From an uncultured Bacteroidales bacterium (GTDB taxonomy: Bacteria; Bacteroidota; Bacteroidia; Bacteroidales; F082), in the NCBI GenBank assembly GCA_937896505.1, contig CALBNP010000032.1:1-53289 (forward strand): a DNA stretch of 53,289 bases, read 5' to 3'. Made by a program: the position numbers and the translations under genes. The notes beneath the pieces are model-generated. The model was not told where the DNA came from, searched no databases, and saw only the letters and a list, made by a program, of their open reading frames with translations. Shown here one piece after another: positions 42,401 to 51,970 of the stretch; positions within the stretch are counted from its first letter, which is position 1, and the number at the start of each line of letters is the position of its first letter.

Positions 42401-44389
42401 TTACAGCACCAGCACCATGCCGCCGCCTTGGGCGAGATGCACCTTCAGCTTGTTGCCCATCACTTGGTAGGTCTCCGAGACATAGTCCTTACCCACATGG
42501 TTGGCATTGACTCCATCGCGGAAGATATGACCCGACTTGGCGCCACTTTGCAATGGCTTCAAATCAAGTTCGATATCACGCTCTTCCCAGTTGGTGATGG
42601 CTCCGATATACCAATGGAAGTCCTTGCGGCGAGCAATCACAAGATACTCACCCACCTTGCCATCGAGGACGATGGTCTCGTCCCAAGTGGTTGGCACATT
42701 GGCGATGAACTGCGTGCATTCGTCTTCATTCAGATAGTTGCTCGGACTGTCGCAAAGCATATTGAATGGCGATTCAAAAATCACATATTCAGCCAGTTGA
42801 CGGCAACGTGTGCCTTGACTCATCGGCTCGGTATAGATGGCAGCAAAATTGTTTTTTCCAGCGTTTTTCATGGCGCCTTGCGTGAAATCGAAAGGACCGG
42901 CAACCATGCGGATAAACGGAATCGTGACTTCGTAGGTCACCAAATCGTCCTCGTTGTCCCACTTGGCTTGTTCGAGACCGAAAACGCCTTCATAGTTCAG
43001 CACATTAGGATAGGTGCGGCTCAAGCCCGTTGGTTTGTAGGCACCATGGAAATCGACAAACAGATGGTATTTTGCAGCCATTTCGGCCATACGATAGTAG
43101 AAATCAACCACTTTCTGGTCGTCGCGGTCCATGAAATCGACCTTGAAGCCCTTCACGCCCATCTCCGAATAATGTTGGCAGACATGCTCCATGTCCTTGT
43201 CGATGGCGGCATAGCCAGCCCAAAGCACGATGCCGACATTGTGCTCCTGACCATATTTCACCAACATGGGAAGGTCGATTTCGGGCACCACCTGAAAGAG
43301 GTCGGCTTGCTTGTTCACCGCCCAGCCTTCGTCGAGAATGACGTATTCGATGCCATACTTTGATGCGAAGTCGATATAATATTTATAGGTGTCGTTGTTG
43401 ATACCCGCCTCGAAGTCAACGCCATAGAGGTTCCAGGCATTCCACCAGTCCCAAGCCACCTTGCCAGGCTTAATCCACGAAAGGTCTTCGACACGGCAAG
43501 GCTCGGCAAGTTTATAGACCATATCGCTGTTAGCCAGTTCCTTATCGGTTTCCGAAATCACCAAGCAACGCCAAGGGAAACTGCGCTTGCCCGTCACTTG
43601 AGCGATGAAGTCCTCACGTTCCTTCACCACATATTGCAGGTTGTTGTGGCCACCTTGTTCTTCGGTTTTCGGGTAGCCGGCATGAATGGCCGAGAAGCCC
43701 ATCTTGCCCGATTCGTTGCGTAGCAAAAGGCCAGGAAAATCGTCCAAATCGGCTTCGGTGACGACCACTTTCTTGCCATCGTTGAGCTGCACCATGCAAG
43801 GCAGGAACACCAAGCGGTCTGGTTCCGTCTGGCTGAGTTTCGTGGTGGTATAGACATTCTCAAAAGAGGTGAAAAACTGTTGGTTGATGAAATCGCCTTC
43901 GCCTCGGCGCGCATTGACGTATGGGACAAGGGCAGTATAGTCGGCATCGAAATTGAAATCGGCGGTCTCGCTTTCAACAGTAATCGTTCCCGGAAAATAG
44001 GTCACAAAACGATAAGCCACACCATCGTCGTAGGCACGGAAAATCACTTTATATCGGCCTTGGAACGTGATACTCAATTCATTATAATTATCAACGATTT
44101 CTGCTTTCTTGTAGAAATTGGCCTTGATAACCTCGTTGATCGAATTGGTCTTGGTGCTAATCACCTTGGGATTTTCGCCCAAGACCTTGCCATTGTCGAG
44201 ACTCATGGCGATGGCAGAAGGCGCGAGCACTTGCGTTGAACCATGCATGACCGAATACGTCAACTCTTCGTCAGCATCAATCGTAACAGTGATGTTGGCA
44301 TCGGGCGATTGCAGCGTATATTGCTTTTGGGCAAAAAGACATGTGTATGACAACATCAATGCAAAAAAGAACAAATATTTGATTTTCAT
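42401..44389 (-). CDS. glycoside hydrolase family 97, retaining alpha-galactosidase-like
   Basis: 662 residues. The signal peptide ends LFA before Gln 21. N-terminal beta-sandwich domain to about 290, then a TIM barrel with WDWWNAWNLYGVDF, YVILDEGWAV and KGFKVDFMDRDDQ, then NYEGVFGLEQAKW and a C-terminal beta domain. GH97 has inverting (SusB) and retaining branches; Asp 418 in KVDFM stands close to Asp415, the nucleophile of the retaining Bacteroides enzyme, so a retaining alpha-galactosidase type is inferred from remembered data. It lies alone, not in a polysaccharide utilisation locus, and ends 18 bases before the trkH end region upstream. Confidence 0.88.
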   Translation of the reverse strand: MKIKYLFFFALMLSYTCLFAQKQYTLQSPDANITVTIDADEELTYSVMHGSTQVLAPSAIAMSLDNGKVLGENPKVISTKTNSINEVIKANFYKKAEIVDNYNELSITFQGRYKVIFRAYDDGVAYRFVTYFPGTITVESETADFNFDADYTALVPYVNARRGEGDFINQQFFTSFENVYTTTKLSQTEPDRLVFLPCMVQLNDGKKVVVTEADLDDFPGLLLRNESGKMGFSAIHAGYPKTEEQGGHNNLQYVVKEREDFIAQVTGKRSFPWRCLVISETDKELANSDMVYKLAEPCRVEDLSWIKPGKVAWDWWNAWNLYGVDFEAGINNDTYKYYIDFASKYGIEYVILDEGWAVNKQADLFQVVPEIDLPMLVKYGQEHNVGIVLWAGYAAIDKDMEHVCQHYSEMGVKGFKVDFMDRDDQKVVDFYYRMAEMAAKYHLFVDFHGAYKPTGLSRTYPNVLNYEGVFGLEQAKWDNEDDLVTYEVTIPFIRMVAGPFDFTQGAMKNAGKNNFAAIYTEPMSQGTRCRQLAEYVIFESPFNMLCDSPSNYLNEDECTQFIANVPTTWDETIVLDGKVGEYLVIARRKDFHWYIGAITNWEERDIELDLKPLQSGAKSGHIFRDGVNANHVGKDYVSETYQVMGNKLKVHLAQGGGMVLVL

Positions 44390-44407
44390 AACATTAAGTA
44401 GTATTGA

Positions 44408-45874
44408 TTAATTTTTCCAAAATTCTCTTGAAAACAAGATGATGAGCGTGAACAATTCAAGTCGGCCCAGAAGCATGAACACCATCAATATCCATTTAGC
44501 GACTTGCGGCATGAAGACATACGAGCCAAAAGGTCCGACATCGCCTATCGAAGTACCCACATTGCTCAGCGTTCCCAACGAAGCACCAATAGAAGTCTCG
44601 AAATCGATGCCCATCAAGAGCAAAATCATCACACCGACAACGATAACGAAGAAATAAACGAAAATGAACATGATGTTTTTGAATATTCCATTGGAAGACA
44701 ATGACTTATCGTTAATCTTCACAGGAAGAATGGCATTGGGGTGAATGACACGCTTCAGTTCGAGGAACGAATTATGAACGAAAATGAGGTAACGAATCAC
44801 CCTGGTACCACCCGTCGAAGAGCCGGAACAACCGCCAACGAAAATAAGCAGAAGCATGAAAACTGCCAAGGGCAATGGCCAGTTGGCATAGTCGGTCGCG
44901 AAGAAACCTGTTGTCGTGGCACATGAAACCACGCTGAAAAACGACTGCCGAAAAGCCGAGGTCAGCTTGACATGGTTGACAAACAGTAGCACCAAAGCAA
45001 AACCGATGCTGACGAAAAAGATGTTTTTCAGATAGGCAGAAAATTCTTCATCACGGAAGACTGCCGAAAACTTACGACGAGTAAAGCTAAGCAACAGCAA
45101 AGTAAAATTGCAGCCAGCAAGCACCATGAAAACACAGACCACCACCTGCGAATAGCTCGAAAAGGCTGACATGTTGGCATTGCGGGTCGAAAAACCGCCA
45201 GACGAAATCGTAGTCATCGAGTGACAAAGCGCATCATACAAGTCCATGTCACCAAAATAGAGCAACAGGGTCTCCAACAGCGTGAAGAAAATGTAAAGGA
45301 ACCATACGCGCTTGACTGTGTGCATAATACGAGGATGAAGCTTATCGTAAGTTATACCATTCATTTCGGTAATGAACAGCTGCATACCCCCGATGCTCAG
45401 CAAAGGCAAGATGGCAATCGGGAACACGATGATGGCCAAACCACCCATCCATTGGGTCATGCTACGCCAAAAAAGAATGTCTTTAGGAACGCTCTCGATG
45501 TTGGTCAGGATTGTAGCCCCCGTTGTCGTAAAACCCGAAAGAGCCTCAAAGAAGGCATCTGTGAAATTAGGAACGCTCTTGCTAAAAATATAAGGAAGAC
45601 AGCCAAATAGAGAGAGCACCAGCCACGAGATGCACACCACGACAACACCATCACGCGAAGTGGTCTTGTCGTTTTTATGGCGACGTGTAGCCACTATCAT
45701 GACAAAACCCATCATCAAGGTGATGAGCGCCGAAACCGGCATACTGAAGATATAGACATTGGAACAGAAATAGGCGACTGGCAGCACCATAAGCATGAAA
45801 AAGCCTTCGACGAGCAACAATAATCCCTCAATCCTGACAACCAAGGGAATGTTTACTTTGCTCAGCAGTTTCAT
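44408..45874 (-). CDS. trkH: Trk/Ktr potassium uptake membrane subunit TrkH
   Basis: 488 residues from the ATG at 45874 (MKLLSKVNIPLVVRIEG); the open frame upstream runs 77 codons through trkA in another frame and is rejected. The four pore repeats carry selectivity-filter sequences: SGFTTTGATI, TTISSGGFSTRN, VSCATTTGFF and LGTLSNVGTSI, each between membrane helices, as in TrkH/KtrB. It imports K+ with control by the TrkA ring. It starts 4 bases after the trkA stop. Confidence 0.93.
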   Translation of the reverse strand: MKLLSKVNIPLVVRIEGLLLLVEGFFMLMVLPVAYFCSNVYIFSMPVSALITLMMGFVMIVATRRHKNDKTTSRDGVVVVCISWLVLSLFGCLPYIFSKSVPNFTDAFFEALSGFTTTGATILTNIESVPKDILFWRSMTQWMGGLAIIVFPIAILPLLSIGGMQLFITEMNGITYDKLHPRIMHTVKRVWFLYIFFTLLETLLLYFGDMDLYDALCHSMTTISSGGFSTRNANMSAFSSYSQVVVCVFMVLAGCNFTLLLLSFTRRKFSAVFRDEEFSAYLKNIFFVSIGFALVLLFVNHVKLTSAFRQSFFSVVSCATTTGFFATDYANWPLPLAVFMLLLIFVGGCSGSSTGGTRVIRYLIFVHNSFLELKRVIHPNAILPVKINDKSLSSNGIFKNIMFIFVYFFVIVVGVMILLLMGIDFETSIGASLGTLSNVGTSIGDVGPFGSYVFMPQVAKWILMVFMLLGRLELFTLIILFSREFWKN

Positions 45875-45878
45875 GACA

Positions 45879-47219
45879 TTAACGGAACAAATGTTCGACA
45901 CCATGAATGCCCGTAGGCAAAGCCAGCACCACGACCTGGTCGTCGGTCTCAATCTGGAAATCCTCAGTGGCGATATAGCTCTCGCCATCGCGCGTGATAC
46001 CGCAAATGATGGCATCGTCAGGCATGTCCAAACGGCCAATAGTCTTTTTGGTGACCGCTGAACCGGCCCTAACATCAAACTCGACAATGTCGGCATCGAT
46101 GCCACTGAGGCACTTCAGCGACGAAACCTTGGCACCCAACGTGTATTTCACCATATAGGAAGCGGCAATCAACTTCTTGTTGATGATGGAGTCGATGCCG
46201 ATGTTTTGCGAGATGTCGATATAATCGATGTTTTCGACCAAGGCGATGGTCTTTTTCACTCCGAACGACTTGGCTTGCAGGCAAGTGAGGATATTGGTTT
46301 CAGTATTGTCGGTCACAGCAATGAAAGCATCCATATTCTTGATGCCTTCGTCTTCGAGCAGTTCGAGATTGCGTGCATCGGCATTCACCACCAAAGCTTC
46401 CGAAAGATGGTTGGTAAGCTCCATGCAACGTTCCTTGCTCTTTTCCAGCACCTTGATATTTAATATGTTCTCAAGTCGCTTGGCAGTGATTCTGCCTACA
46501 CGACCACCGCCAACAATCATCACATTCTGGACATTAATCTGTTTCTTTCCGCTCAGTTTGATAATATCGTTGATGGCATGTGGCTTGGTGACCACATACA
46601 CCATGTCGCCCACTTGGAAGACATCGTCGTCGTGCGGGATGAAAGTGTTCTGGCGGCGATGGATGACAGCGATACGGAATTCGATATGTTGGTATTGGTC
46701 AACCACTTTTTCGACCGACTTTCCAACGATTTCGGCTCCCGATTCGAGTTTCACCATGAAGAGCTGCAACTTGCCTCCCGAGAAATCGTAGGTTTCCAAT
46801 GACGCATTTTGCTTCAGCAGCGAGATAATCTCTTGCGCTGCAATGTCTTCTGGCGACAGCAATCCATCGATGCCCAAATCCTGATACATGCGCCACACCT
46901 CGGGACTGAGGTTTTCCATCGTATTGACACGCGTAATCACTTTCTTGGCACCTAACTTCTTTGCAATGATGCCCGTCAACAGATTGATGTGTTCGTCGTG
47001 GAGCACCGAGATAACGATGTCGGCTTTCTTCACATTGGCACGTTGAAGCACCGCAATGGATGTCGAATTACCCGTGATGGTCATCAGGTCGCTATGCGAC
47101 TCCACCATCTTCAGCAGTTCCTCGTGAGGGTCAACGATGGTGATATTATGGTTACTACGCACTAAGGCTTCAGCCAAGTGCAGACCAACTTCACCATCAC
47201 CAGCAATAATTATATTCAT
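45879..47219 (-). CDS. trkA: Trk potassium uptake regulatory subunit TrkA
   Basis: 446 residues in two RCK halves, each with a Rossmann NAD-binding region (MNIIIAGDGEVGLHLAEAL at 1, NVMIVGGGRVGRITAKRLE near 230) and a C-terminal RCK_C part (ESGAEIVGKSVEKV; RAGSAVTKKTIGRL). The cytoplasmic ring binds nucleotides and gates TrkH. A box one base off the -7 consensus (TAAACTTG on the minus strand, 47242-47249) lies 23 bases upstream. Confidence 0.95.
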   Translation of the reverse strand: MNIIIAGDGEVGLHLAEALVRSNHNITIVDPHEELLKMVESHSDLMTITGNSTSIAVLQRANVKKADIVISVLHDEHINLLTGIIAKKLGAKKVITRVNTMENLSPEVWRMYQDLGIDGLLSPEDIAAQEIISLLKQNASLETYDFSGGKLQLFMVKLESGAEIVGKSVEKVVDQYQHIEFRIAVIHRRQNTFIPHDDDVFQVGDMVYVVTKPHAINDIIKLSGKKQINVQNVMIVGGGRVGRITAKRLENILNIKVLEKSKERCMELTNHLSEALVVNADARNLELLEDEGIKNMDAFIAVTDNTETNILTCLQAKSFGVKKTIALVENIDYIDISQNIGIDSIINKKLIAASYMVKYTLGAKVSSLKCLSGIDADIVEFDVRAGSAVTKKTIGRLDMPDDAIICGITRDGESYIATEDFQIETDDQVVVLALPTGIHGVEHLFR

Positions 47220-47285
47220 TGTTTTAGTTGTTTTCGAGTTGCAAGTTTAGGAAAAAAACTTGTCGCTTCCGATAATTCGCAAAAA

Positions 47286-47924
47286 TCACCATATATCCGA
47301 CCAAGTCACGGAAATCACATGGTTGAACGACCAGCCTTCGCCCTTGAAGACATTGTTCATTCCCATCGTATAGCGGACTTCAATAAACCAATAACTTACG
47401 GCTGCCGTCACACCATAGTCAAGCCAATTGTAACTTCCTTTTGCCCATGGAACGATATAGTTTTTTGTTTGCTTATTCTCCTTTGTAGAAACCACTTCGC
47501 TGCCGCCCAAGCAGAATCCGACTTGCGGACCGACACGCAAACGCACAAAATTACTCTCGTCTTCATCATCTTCGCTCCAACGGCGAAAGTACACATTCAG
47601 CAAAATGGGCACACTAATGTAGTTCGACTTCTCAATGATTCTGAATTTATTTCCCATATCGTCAACACCTTGTGGTGTCCGCATCCCTTGTCGCGAATAG
47701 ATGACATCGACTTCGGCACCAAAAACAGAATGTTCGGGGATGATGGACAGACGCACACCGCCACAAAAATCGAAGCGGAAAGATGTGGTGTCGATGGCAC
47801 TCATCTTCATGGTCGAAAGCGTTGGACCCAGAATCAGTCCACCGCCAAGACGTTGTGCCTGCAGCGACGATGCCGCTAACAGCAAGGCAAAAACCAAGAT
47901 GATATGTCGTTTAGAGAATCTCAA
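47286..47924 (-). CDS. PorT-like outer-membrane beta-barrel protein
   Basis: 212 residues. The signal peptide ends SLQA before Gln 24. GLILGPTLSTMKM, FCGGVRLSIIPEHSVFGAEVDVIYSRQG, YISVPILLNVYF, RLRVGPQVGFCLGG and the final FNHVISVTWSDIW show the alternating pattern and aromatic end of an 8- to 10-stranded barrel of the outer_membrane_beta-brl_2/PorT type. The precise role is unknown. It starts 3 bases after the beta-helix gene and is probably in one transcript with it. Confidence 0.7.
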   Translation of the reverse strand: MRFSKRHIILVFALLLAASSLQAQRLGGGLILGPTLSTMKMSAIDTTSFRFDFCGGVRLSIIPEHSVFGAEVDVIYSRQGMRTPQGVDDMGNKFRIIEKSNYISVPILLNVYFRRWSEDDEDESNFVRLRVGPQVGFCLGGSEVVSTKENKQTKNYIVPWAKGSYNWLDYGVTAAVSYWFIEVRYTMGMNNVFKGEGWSFNHVISVTWSDIW

Positions 47925-47927
47925 GAC

Positions 47928-49526
47928 TTATCGCACAAATTTGGTTGCCGAAACACCGTCAGCACTATTGATTTGCAAGAAATAAACACCCGAATTGAGC
48001 TGAACCAAATCGCCTAAATCCAGATAGTTGACGCCAGCATTCAACTTTCCGAAATCATCAGCCCAAACCATCTTTCCATCAATTGAAAAAACGGTAGCAG
48101 TCACTATTCCAGCCTTTTCCAGCTCGATTTTGGATTGCGATGAAGCATTGATTGGATTGCCAAGGATAGCAACTTTGCTGTCGGAAAGAACCTGTTCCGA
48201 AACGCCTGCTGCCGTAAACTCGTATGGCCCAAGGTCGATGGCGTTTCCACAAACGCGCCAAATGCCGTCGAGATCGTAGCCATCAAGCAATTCTTGCGCA
48301 ATGGCATTGGTGCCTGCGTTGATGCAAGGGCTTTCTGACTTAAAGTGCAAATCGCCATTCTCAAGGTCAACAAAGCAAGGATCGGCTTCCATCATGTTCT
48401 CGTTCACCTTGATATTTTCAGCACCAGTAACGAGTGTCAATCCACCTTGAATCAGACAATTATGGAACTCAGGAGCATAAGGGTCGAAGGTCCAAAGCCA
48501 CATTTGGGTGGAATCGGAGAAGTTCATTGACTCCAAGTTCTTGTTGTCCCAAATGATGCAGTTGTTCATCTTTGGAGCACTGTTCTCGTAGAAGAAAATA
48601 CCTTGGCAATTGACACCATCGGCGCGGTTGCGTGTCACAACGATGTTATCCACCTCGGGCGAAGCGTTGGAAAAAGCCAAGCCACCGGCAAAATGGCGCG
48701 CGTGATTGTTGTCGAACAGGCAATTGGAGATGCGGCATGCCTTGTCGTTGCAACGCATGATGTAAAGTCCAGCACCGTTAAGTCCGTAGTTTTCACGAAA
48801 TTCAGCCCTATCAAGTACGACCGAGCAACTGTCCAAACTCAAGGCGCCACCAATGGTGATGGCTCCGTAGTTACGGCGGAAGCGCATGTCGGTCAGTTCA
48901 AGGTCGCACTTCAGGAAACTCATTCCAGCGCCATACATGAAATAGATGGTATCAATACCTGAATACACCTTGTTTTCATCGACATTGCAGTTATCCATGT
49001 GGATGGTTGAGCTTTCGCCATAGATTGCACCGCCATATTCGCGCGAGAAGTTGCAGAACAGGTCGCTGTTGGTGATATTCACTTCCTCGCAGTTCCTGAT
49101 GCTAAAAGCACCACCGCGTTGTTGAATATCCGTCGAGGCCTTGCCATATTGGAAAATGCAGTAATCGAAATCCGATTTTCCGGCCTTTCTCATGCGGATG
49201 CCATTCCAGCCACCTCTTCCAACATTAAAGAGATGGAAACCCGTAGTATCGGGAACCGTGAACACGATAGGAGCATCTTCCGTTCCAATAGCATGGATAG
49301 AAGCGCCTTTCTCCACATTAATGCTATAATAGCCTTTAAACAAGACCGTCGTCCCGGCTTCAATCTGAAGCGCATCCTGGACATTGACATTGTCGGTTAC
49401 AAAAACCGTGTCGGCTTTCCAAATACCTGATTGAATGCCAGATACCTCAATATTCTGAGCCATTGAAAAGCTGGAAATCATGGTAAGATACAAACCAATG
49501 ATAGTTGCGAGTGAATATTTTTTCAT
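47928..49526 (-). CDS. T9SS-secreted right-handed beta-helix protein
   Basis: 532 residues from the ATG at 49526, preferred over one 15 codons upstream because it gives a proper signal peptide (MKKYSLATIIGLYLTMISSFSMA, then Gln) and lies downstream of the -7 box. The middle shows repeated short strands with Asn and Cys stacks (DYCIFQYG, ITNSDLFCNF, MDNCNVDEN, ISNCLFDNN, MNNCIIWDN), a pectate-lyase-like parallel beta-helix. CINAGTNA and NAIDLGPYEF are choice-of-anchor Q signatures. The end (VAILGNPINASSQ, SGVYFLQI) is a T9SS sorting domain. A carbohydrate-binding or adhesin role is possible; no catalytic residues were found. Confidence 0.8.
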   Translation of the reverse strand: MKKYSLATIIGLYLTMISSFSMAQNIEVSGIQSGIWKADTVFVTDNVNVQDALQIEAGTTVLFKGYYSINVEKGASIHAIGTEDAPIVFTVPDTTGFHLFNVGRGGWNGIRMRKAGKSDFDYCIFQYGKASTDIQQRGGAFSIRNCEEVNITNSDLFCNFSREYGGAIYGESSTIHMDNCNVDENKVYSGIDTIYFMYGAGMSFLKCDLELTDMRFRRNYGAITIGGALSLDSCSVVLDRAEFRENYGLNGAGLYIMRCNDKACRISNCLFDNNHARHFAGGLAFSNASPEVDNIVVTRNRADGVNCQGIFFYENSAPKMNNCIIWDNKNLESMNFSDSTQMWLWTFDPYAPEFHNCLIQGGLTLVTGAENIKVNENMMEADPCFVDLENGDLHFKSESPCINAGTNAIAQELLDGYDLDGIWRVCGNAIDLGPYEFTAAGVSEQVLSDSKVAILGNPINASSQSKIELEKAGIVTATVFSIDGKMVWADDFGKLNAGVNYLDLGDLVQLNSGVYFLQINSADGVSATKFVR

Positions 49527-49548
49527 TACAAAAACTTTTATTGAGCCA

Positions 49549-49556
49549 CAAAGATA
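49549..49556 (-). promoter_or_regulatory. -7 box of the beta-helix gene
   Basis: The reverse strand reads TATCTTTG, 23 bases upstream of the start at 49526. Confidence 0.6.
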
Positions 49557-49596
49557 CTCGTTTTTCTTCAATGTGCAGTTATTCCGACAAAATCTT

Positions 49597-49604
49597 TAAC
49601 TTTG
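49597..49604 (+). promoter_or_regulatory. -7 box of the GH3-family acyl-adenylase gene
   Basis: TAACTTTG matches TAnnTTTG, 25 bases before the ATG at 49629. It covers a TTG that could be mistaken for an earlier start codon, which argues for the ATG. Confidence 0.6.
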
Positions 49605-49628
49605 CGCCCAAAATCAAAACACAACAAT

Positions 49629-51191
49629 ATGGCTATTCCATTGTTCGGTGCCTTAGTGAAGACAGCAGCACAAATCAAAAACATTCCGGTTGAAATCCGT
49701 CAAAATAACATCAATCCCATCAAAGCCCAGAAGAAGGAGCTGCGCAAGCTTCTCCGTTGGGCACAATTCACGGAATTTGGAAAATTCTACCATTTCGATG
49801 AAATTTTGGCAGCTGACGATATTCTCGAAGCCTTCCGGCAACGAGTTCCCGTATTCGACTACAACAAGATGCACGACGAATGGTGGCATCTCAACCTCGA
49901 AGGCAAGCGCAACATCGCATGGCCCGGAAAGATCAAGTATTTTGCCCTCAGTTCGGGCACTTCGGAAGCCGCCAGCAAATACATCCCGATAACGAGAGGC
50001 CTCAACAACCGCATCACACGCGCCAGCATCCGCCAATTGGTTTCGGCCACACGATATGATTTCCCTGTTGATTTCTACAGTCGTGGCGTGCTCATGATTG
50101 GCGGCAGCACCGACCTGCAATACAACGAAGAGTTTGACTACTATGCCGGCGACCTTTCAGGCATCTCGGCAGGCAAGATTCCGTCGTGGTTCGAGTTCTT
50201 CTACAAGCCCGGACAGAAGATTTCGAAAATCAAGGATTGGGGCGAAAAGATGGACATGATGGTGAAAGAAGCTCCAAATTGGGACATCGGAATCATCGTC
50301 GGTGTACCTGCCTGGGTCCAGATTCTGCTTGAACGCATCATCAAGGAATACAACCTGAAGACCATACACGACATTTGGCCTAACCTGATGGTCTATGTCC
50401 ACAGCGGCGTGGCTTTTGCCCCTTACGAGAAGAGCTTCGAACGCATCTTCGGCAAGGAAGTAATCTATGTGGAAAGCTATTTGGCATCAGAAGGCTACAT
50501 CGCCTACCAAATCGACCTGAAGAAACGCGTCATGCAACTGCTCGTCGATAACGGCATCTATTTCGAGTTCGTCCCCTTCAACGAAGAAAACTTCACCGAA
50601 GACGGTACCATCGTTGAACATCCTAAAACACTATTGCTGAACGAAGTAGAAGAAAATACAGATTATGCCATCTTGCTCTCTACTTGTGCCGGCACTTGGC
50701 GCTACCTGATTGGCGACACCATCAAGTTCCTCAACAAGCAAAACTGCGAAATCGCCATCACGGGCCGCACGAAGCAGTTCTTGAGCATCACAGGCGAACA
50801 CCTCTCGCAAGACAACATGACCCGCGCCGTCGAACTGATGGCCGAGGAAATGGGAGTCCGCATCACTGAATTTACGGTGGCAGGCATCCGTCACGACACT
50901 ATGTATGCCCACCATTGGTATCTCGCCTGCGACGAACCCATCGACAAGAACGTGGCCATCAGGAAGATTGACGAAAACCTCTGCAAATTGAATGACGACT
51001 ACGCTGTTGAACGCACCGAAGCCATTAAGGAACTGTTCATCGACGTGCTGCCTACCCATGTCTTCTATGAATTCATGGAACAGAAGATCGGCAAATGGGG
51101 CGGTGCCACCAAATTCCCACGCGTCATGAAAGGCAAGCGCTATGATATGTGGAAAGAATATGTTGACTCACAAAACTCTGAGACGCGATAA
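49629..51191 (+). CDS. GH3 auxin-responsive promoter family protein (acyl-adenylase fold)
   Basis: 520 residues. ALSSGTSEAASKYIPIT near 105-120 is the ATP/AMP phosphate-binding loop of the GH3 family (SSGTSxGxxK type), followed by VESYLASEGYIAYQ, STCAGTWRYLIGDTIKF and GRTKQFLSITGEHLSQDNM. In plants these enzymes join amino acids to hormones; the bacterial substrate is unknown. The last codons and the stop (SQNSETR) lie inside a dispersed repeat unit (GAGACGCGAT), so the C terminus may be repeat-made. Confidence 0.88.
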   Translation: MAIPLFGALVKTAAQIKNIPVEIRQNNINPIKAQKKELRKLLRWAQFTEFGKFYHFDEILAADDILEAFRQRVPVFDYNKMHDEWWHLNLEGKRNIAWPGKIKYFALSSGTSEAASKYIPITRGLNNRITRASIRQLVSATRYDFPVDFYSRGVLMIGGSTDLQYNEEFDYYAGDLSGISAGKIPSWFEFFYKPGQKISKIKDWGEKMDMMVKEAPNWDIGIIVGVPAWVQILLERIIKEYNLKTIHDIWPNLMVYVHSGVAFAPYEKSFERIFGKEVIYVESYLASEGYIAYQIDLKKRVMQLLVDNGIYFEFVPFNEENFTEDGTIVEHPKTLLLNEVEENTDYAILLSTCAGTWRYLIGDTIKFLNKQNCEIAITGRTKQFLSITGEHLSQDNMTRAVELMAEEMGVRITEFTVAGIRHDTMYAHHWYLACDEPIDKNVAIRKIDENLCKLNDDYAVERTEAIKELFIDVLPTHVFYEFMEQKIGKWGGATKFPRVMKGKRYDMWKEYVDSQNSETR

Positions 51192-51195
51192 TTCA

Positions 51196-51220
51196 AGAGA
51201 CGCGATGAATCGACGTCTCT
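51196..51220. repeat. dispersed palindromic repeat, AGAGACG...CGTCTCT, second copy
   Basis: AGAGACG at 51196-51202 and CGTCTCT at 51214-51220 with an 11-base loop, followed by ACACA. A half unit GAGACGCGAT at 51180-51189 overlaps the end of the preceding gene. Same arms as 33713-33736. Confidence 0.75.
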
Positions 51221-51252
51221 ACACATTAAACCATAAATTCTAAACTTGAAAA

Positions 51253-51969
51253 ATGCAAGACAAATTTTTCGCACTCATCCCTGACTTGGACAAGATGTGG
51301 TCGTTCAATTTCATCTTTTGGGCGATACTGTTCGGCTTGTTCCTAGGCCTTATCATCAACATGGGACCTGCCTTCATCACCTTGGTACAGACCAGTATCG
51401 ACCGCGGCTTCCGTCAAGCAGTGTGGTTTGCCTTCGGTGTGATACTCAACGATGCCATGGTCATCGCGCTCTGCATCTTGACCTCGTTTGAGGTAACCTT
51501 AAAATCTGAAAACCAAATCTATCTATTTAGTATCGGTGCAGGTATCATCTTACTCCTTTTCGGCATTTATACTTTCGGCAGAAAGGTAAAAGAGAAAGAA
51601 GCGTATTTGGATGAAAAGTCAAATCAAATCGTTAATAAAAACATTGAAAAGAAACCCGCATGGTTCATCTATTTCGGCAAAGGTTTCGTACTCAATATCT
51701 TGAATCCATTTGTTTGGATATTCTGGTTCTCGTCGGTGGCACTCATTGCAGGAAACATGGGAGGGAAAAAAATCAATACGATCGTGTTTTTCACTCTCGT
51801 TCTTGGAGTCAGTTTCACCTTAGACATTCTGAAATCGTGGTGCGCTGCCAAATTGCAACAGTTTTTCAATGCCGAACGAACCACGATAATGAATAAGTGC
51901 GCAGGAGTATTCCTGATGTGCTTTGGGCTTTATTTTATAATATTCAAAGGAATCATTAACTTTTTCTAA
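51253..51969 (+). CDS. LysE family amino-acid exporter-like protein
   Basis: 238 residues with six hydrophobic segments. LGLIINMGPAFITLVQTSIDRGFRQAVWFAFGVILNDA near the N terminus is the LysE/RhtB start, and NILNPFVWIFW in the middle is the second conserved block. A charged cytoplasmic loop (about 108-140) separates the halves. The substrate is unknown. The DUF308 gene starts one base after its stop. Confidence 0.85.
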   Translation: MQDKFFALIPDLDKMWSFNFIFWAILFGLFLGLIINMGPAFITLVQTSIDRGFRQAVWFAFGVILNDAMVIALCILTSFEVTLKSENQIYLFSIGAGIILLLFGIYTFGRKVKEKEAYLDEKSNQIVNKNIEKKPAWFIYFGKGFVLNILNPFVWIFWFSSVALIAGNMGGKKINTIVFFTLVLGVSFTLDILKSWCAAKLQQFFNAERTTIMNKCAGVFLMCFGLYFIIFKGIINFF

Positions 51970-51970
51970 T

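Noticed and set aside
42428..43363. Plus-strand open frame of 311 codons
   Set aside because: Antisense to the GH97 gene.
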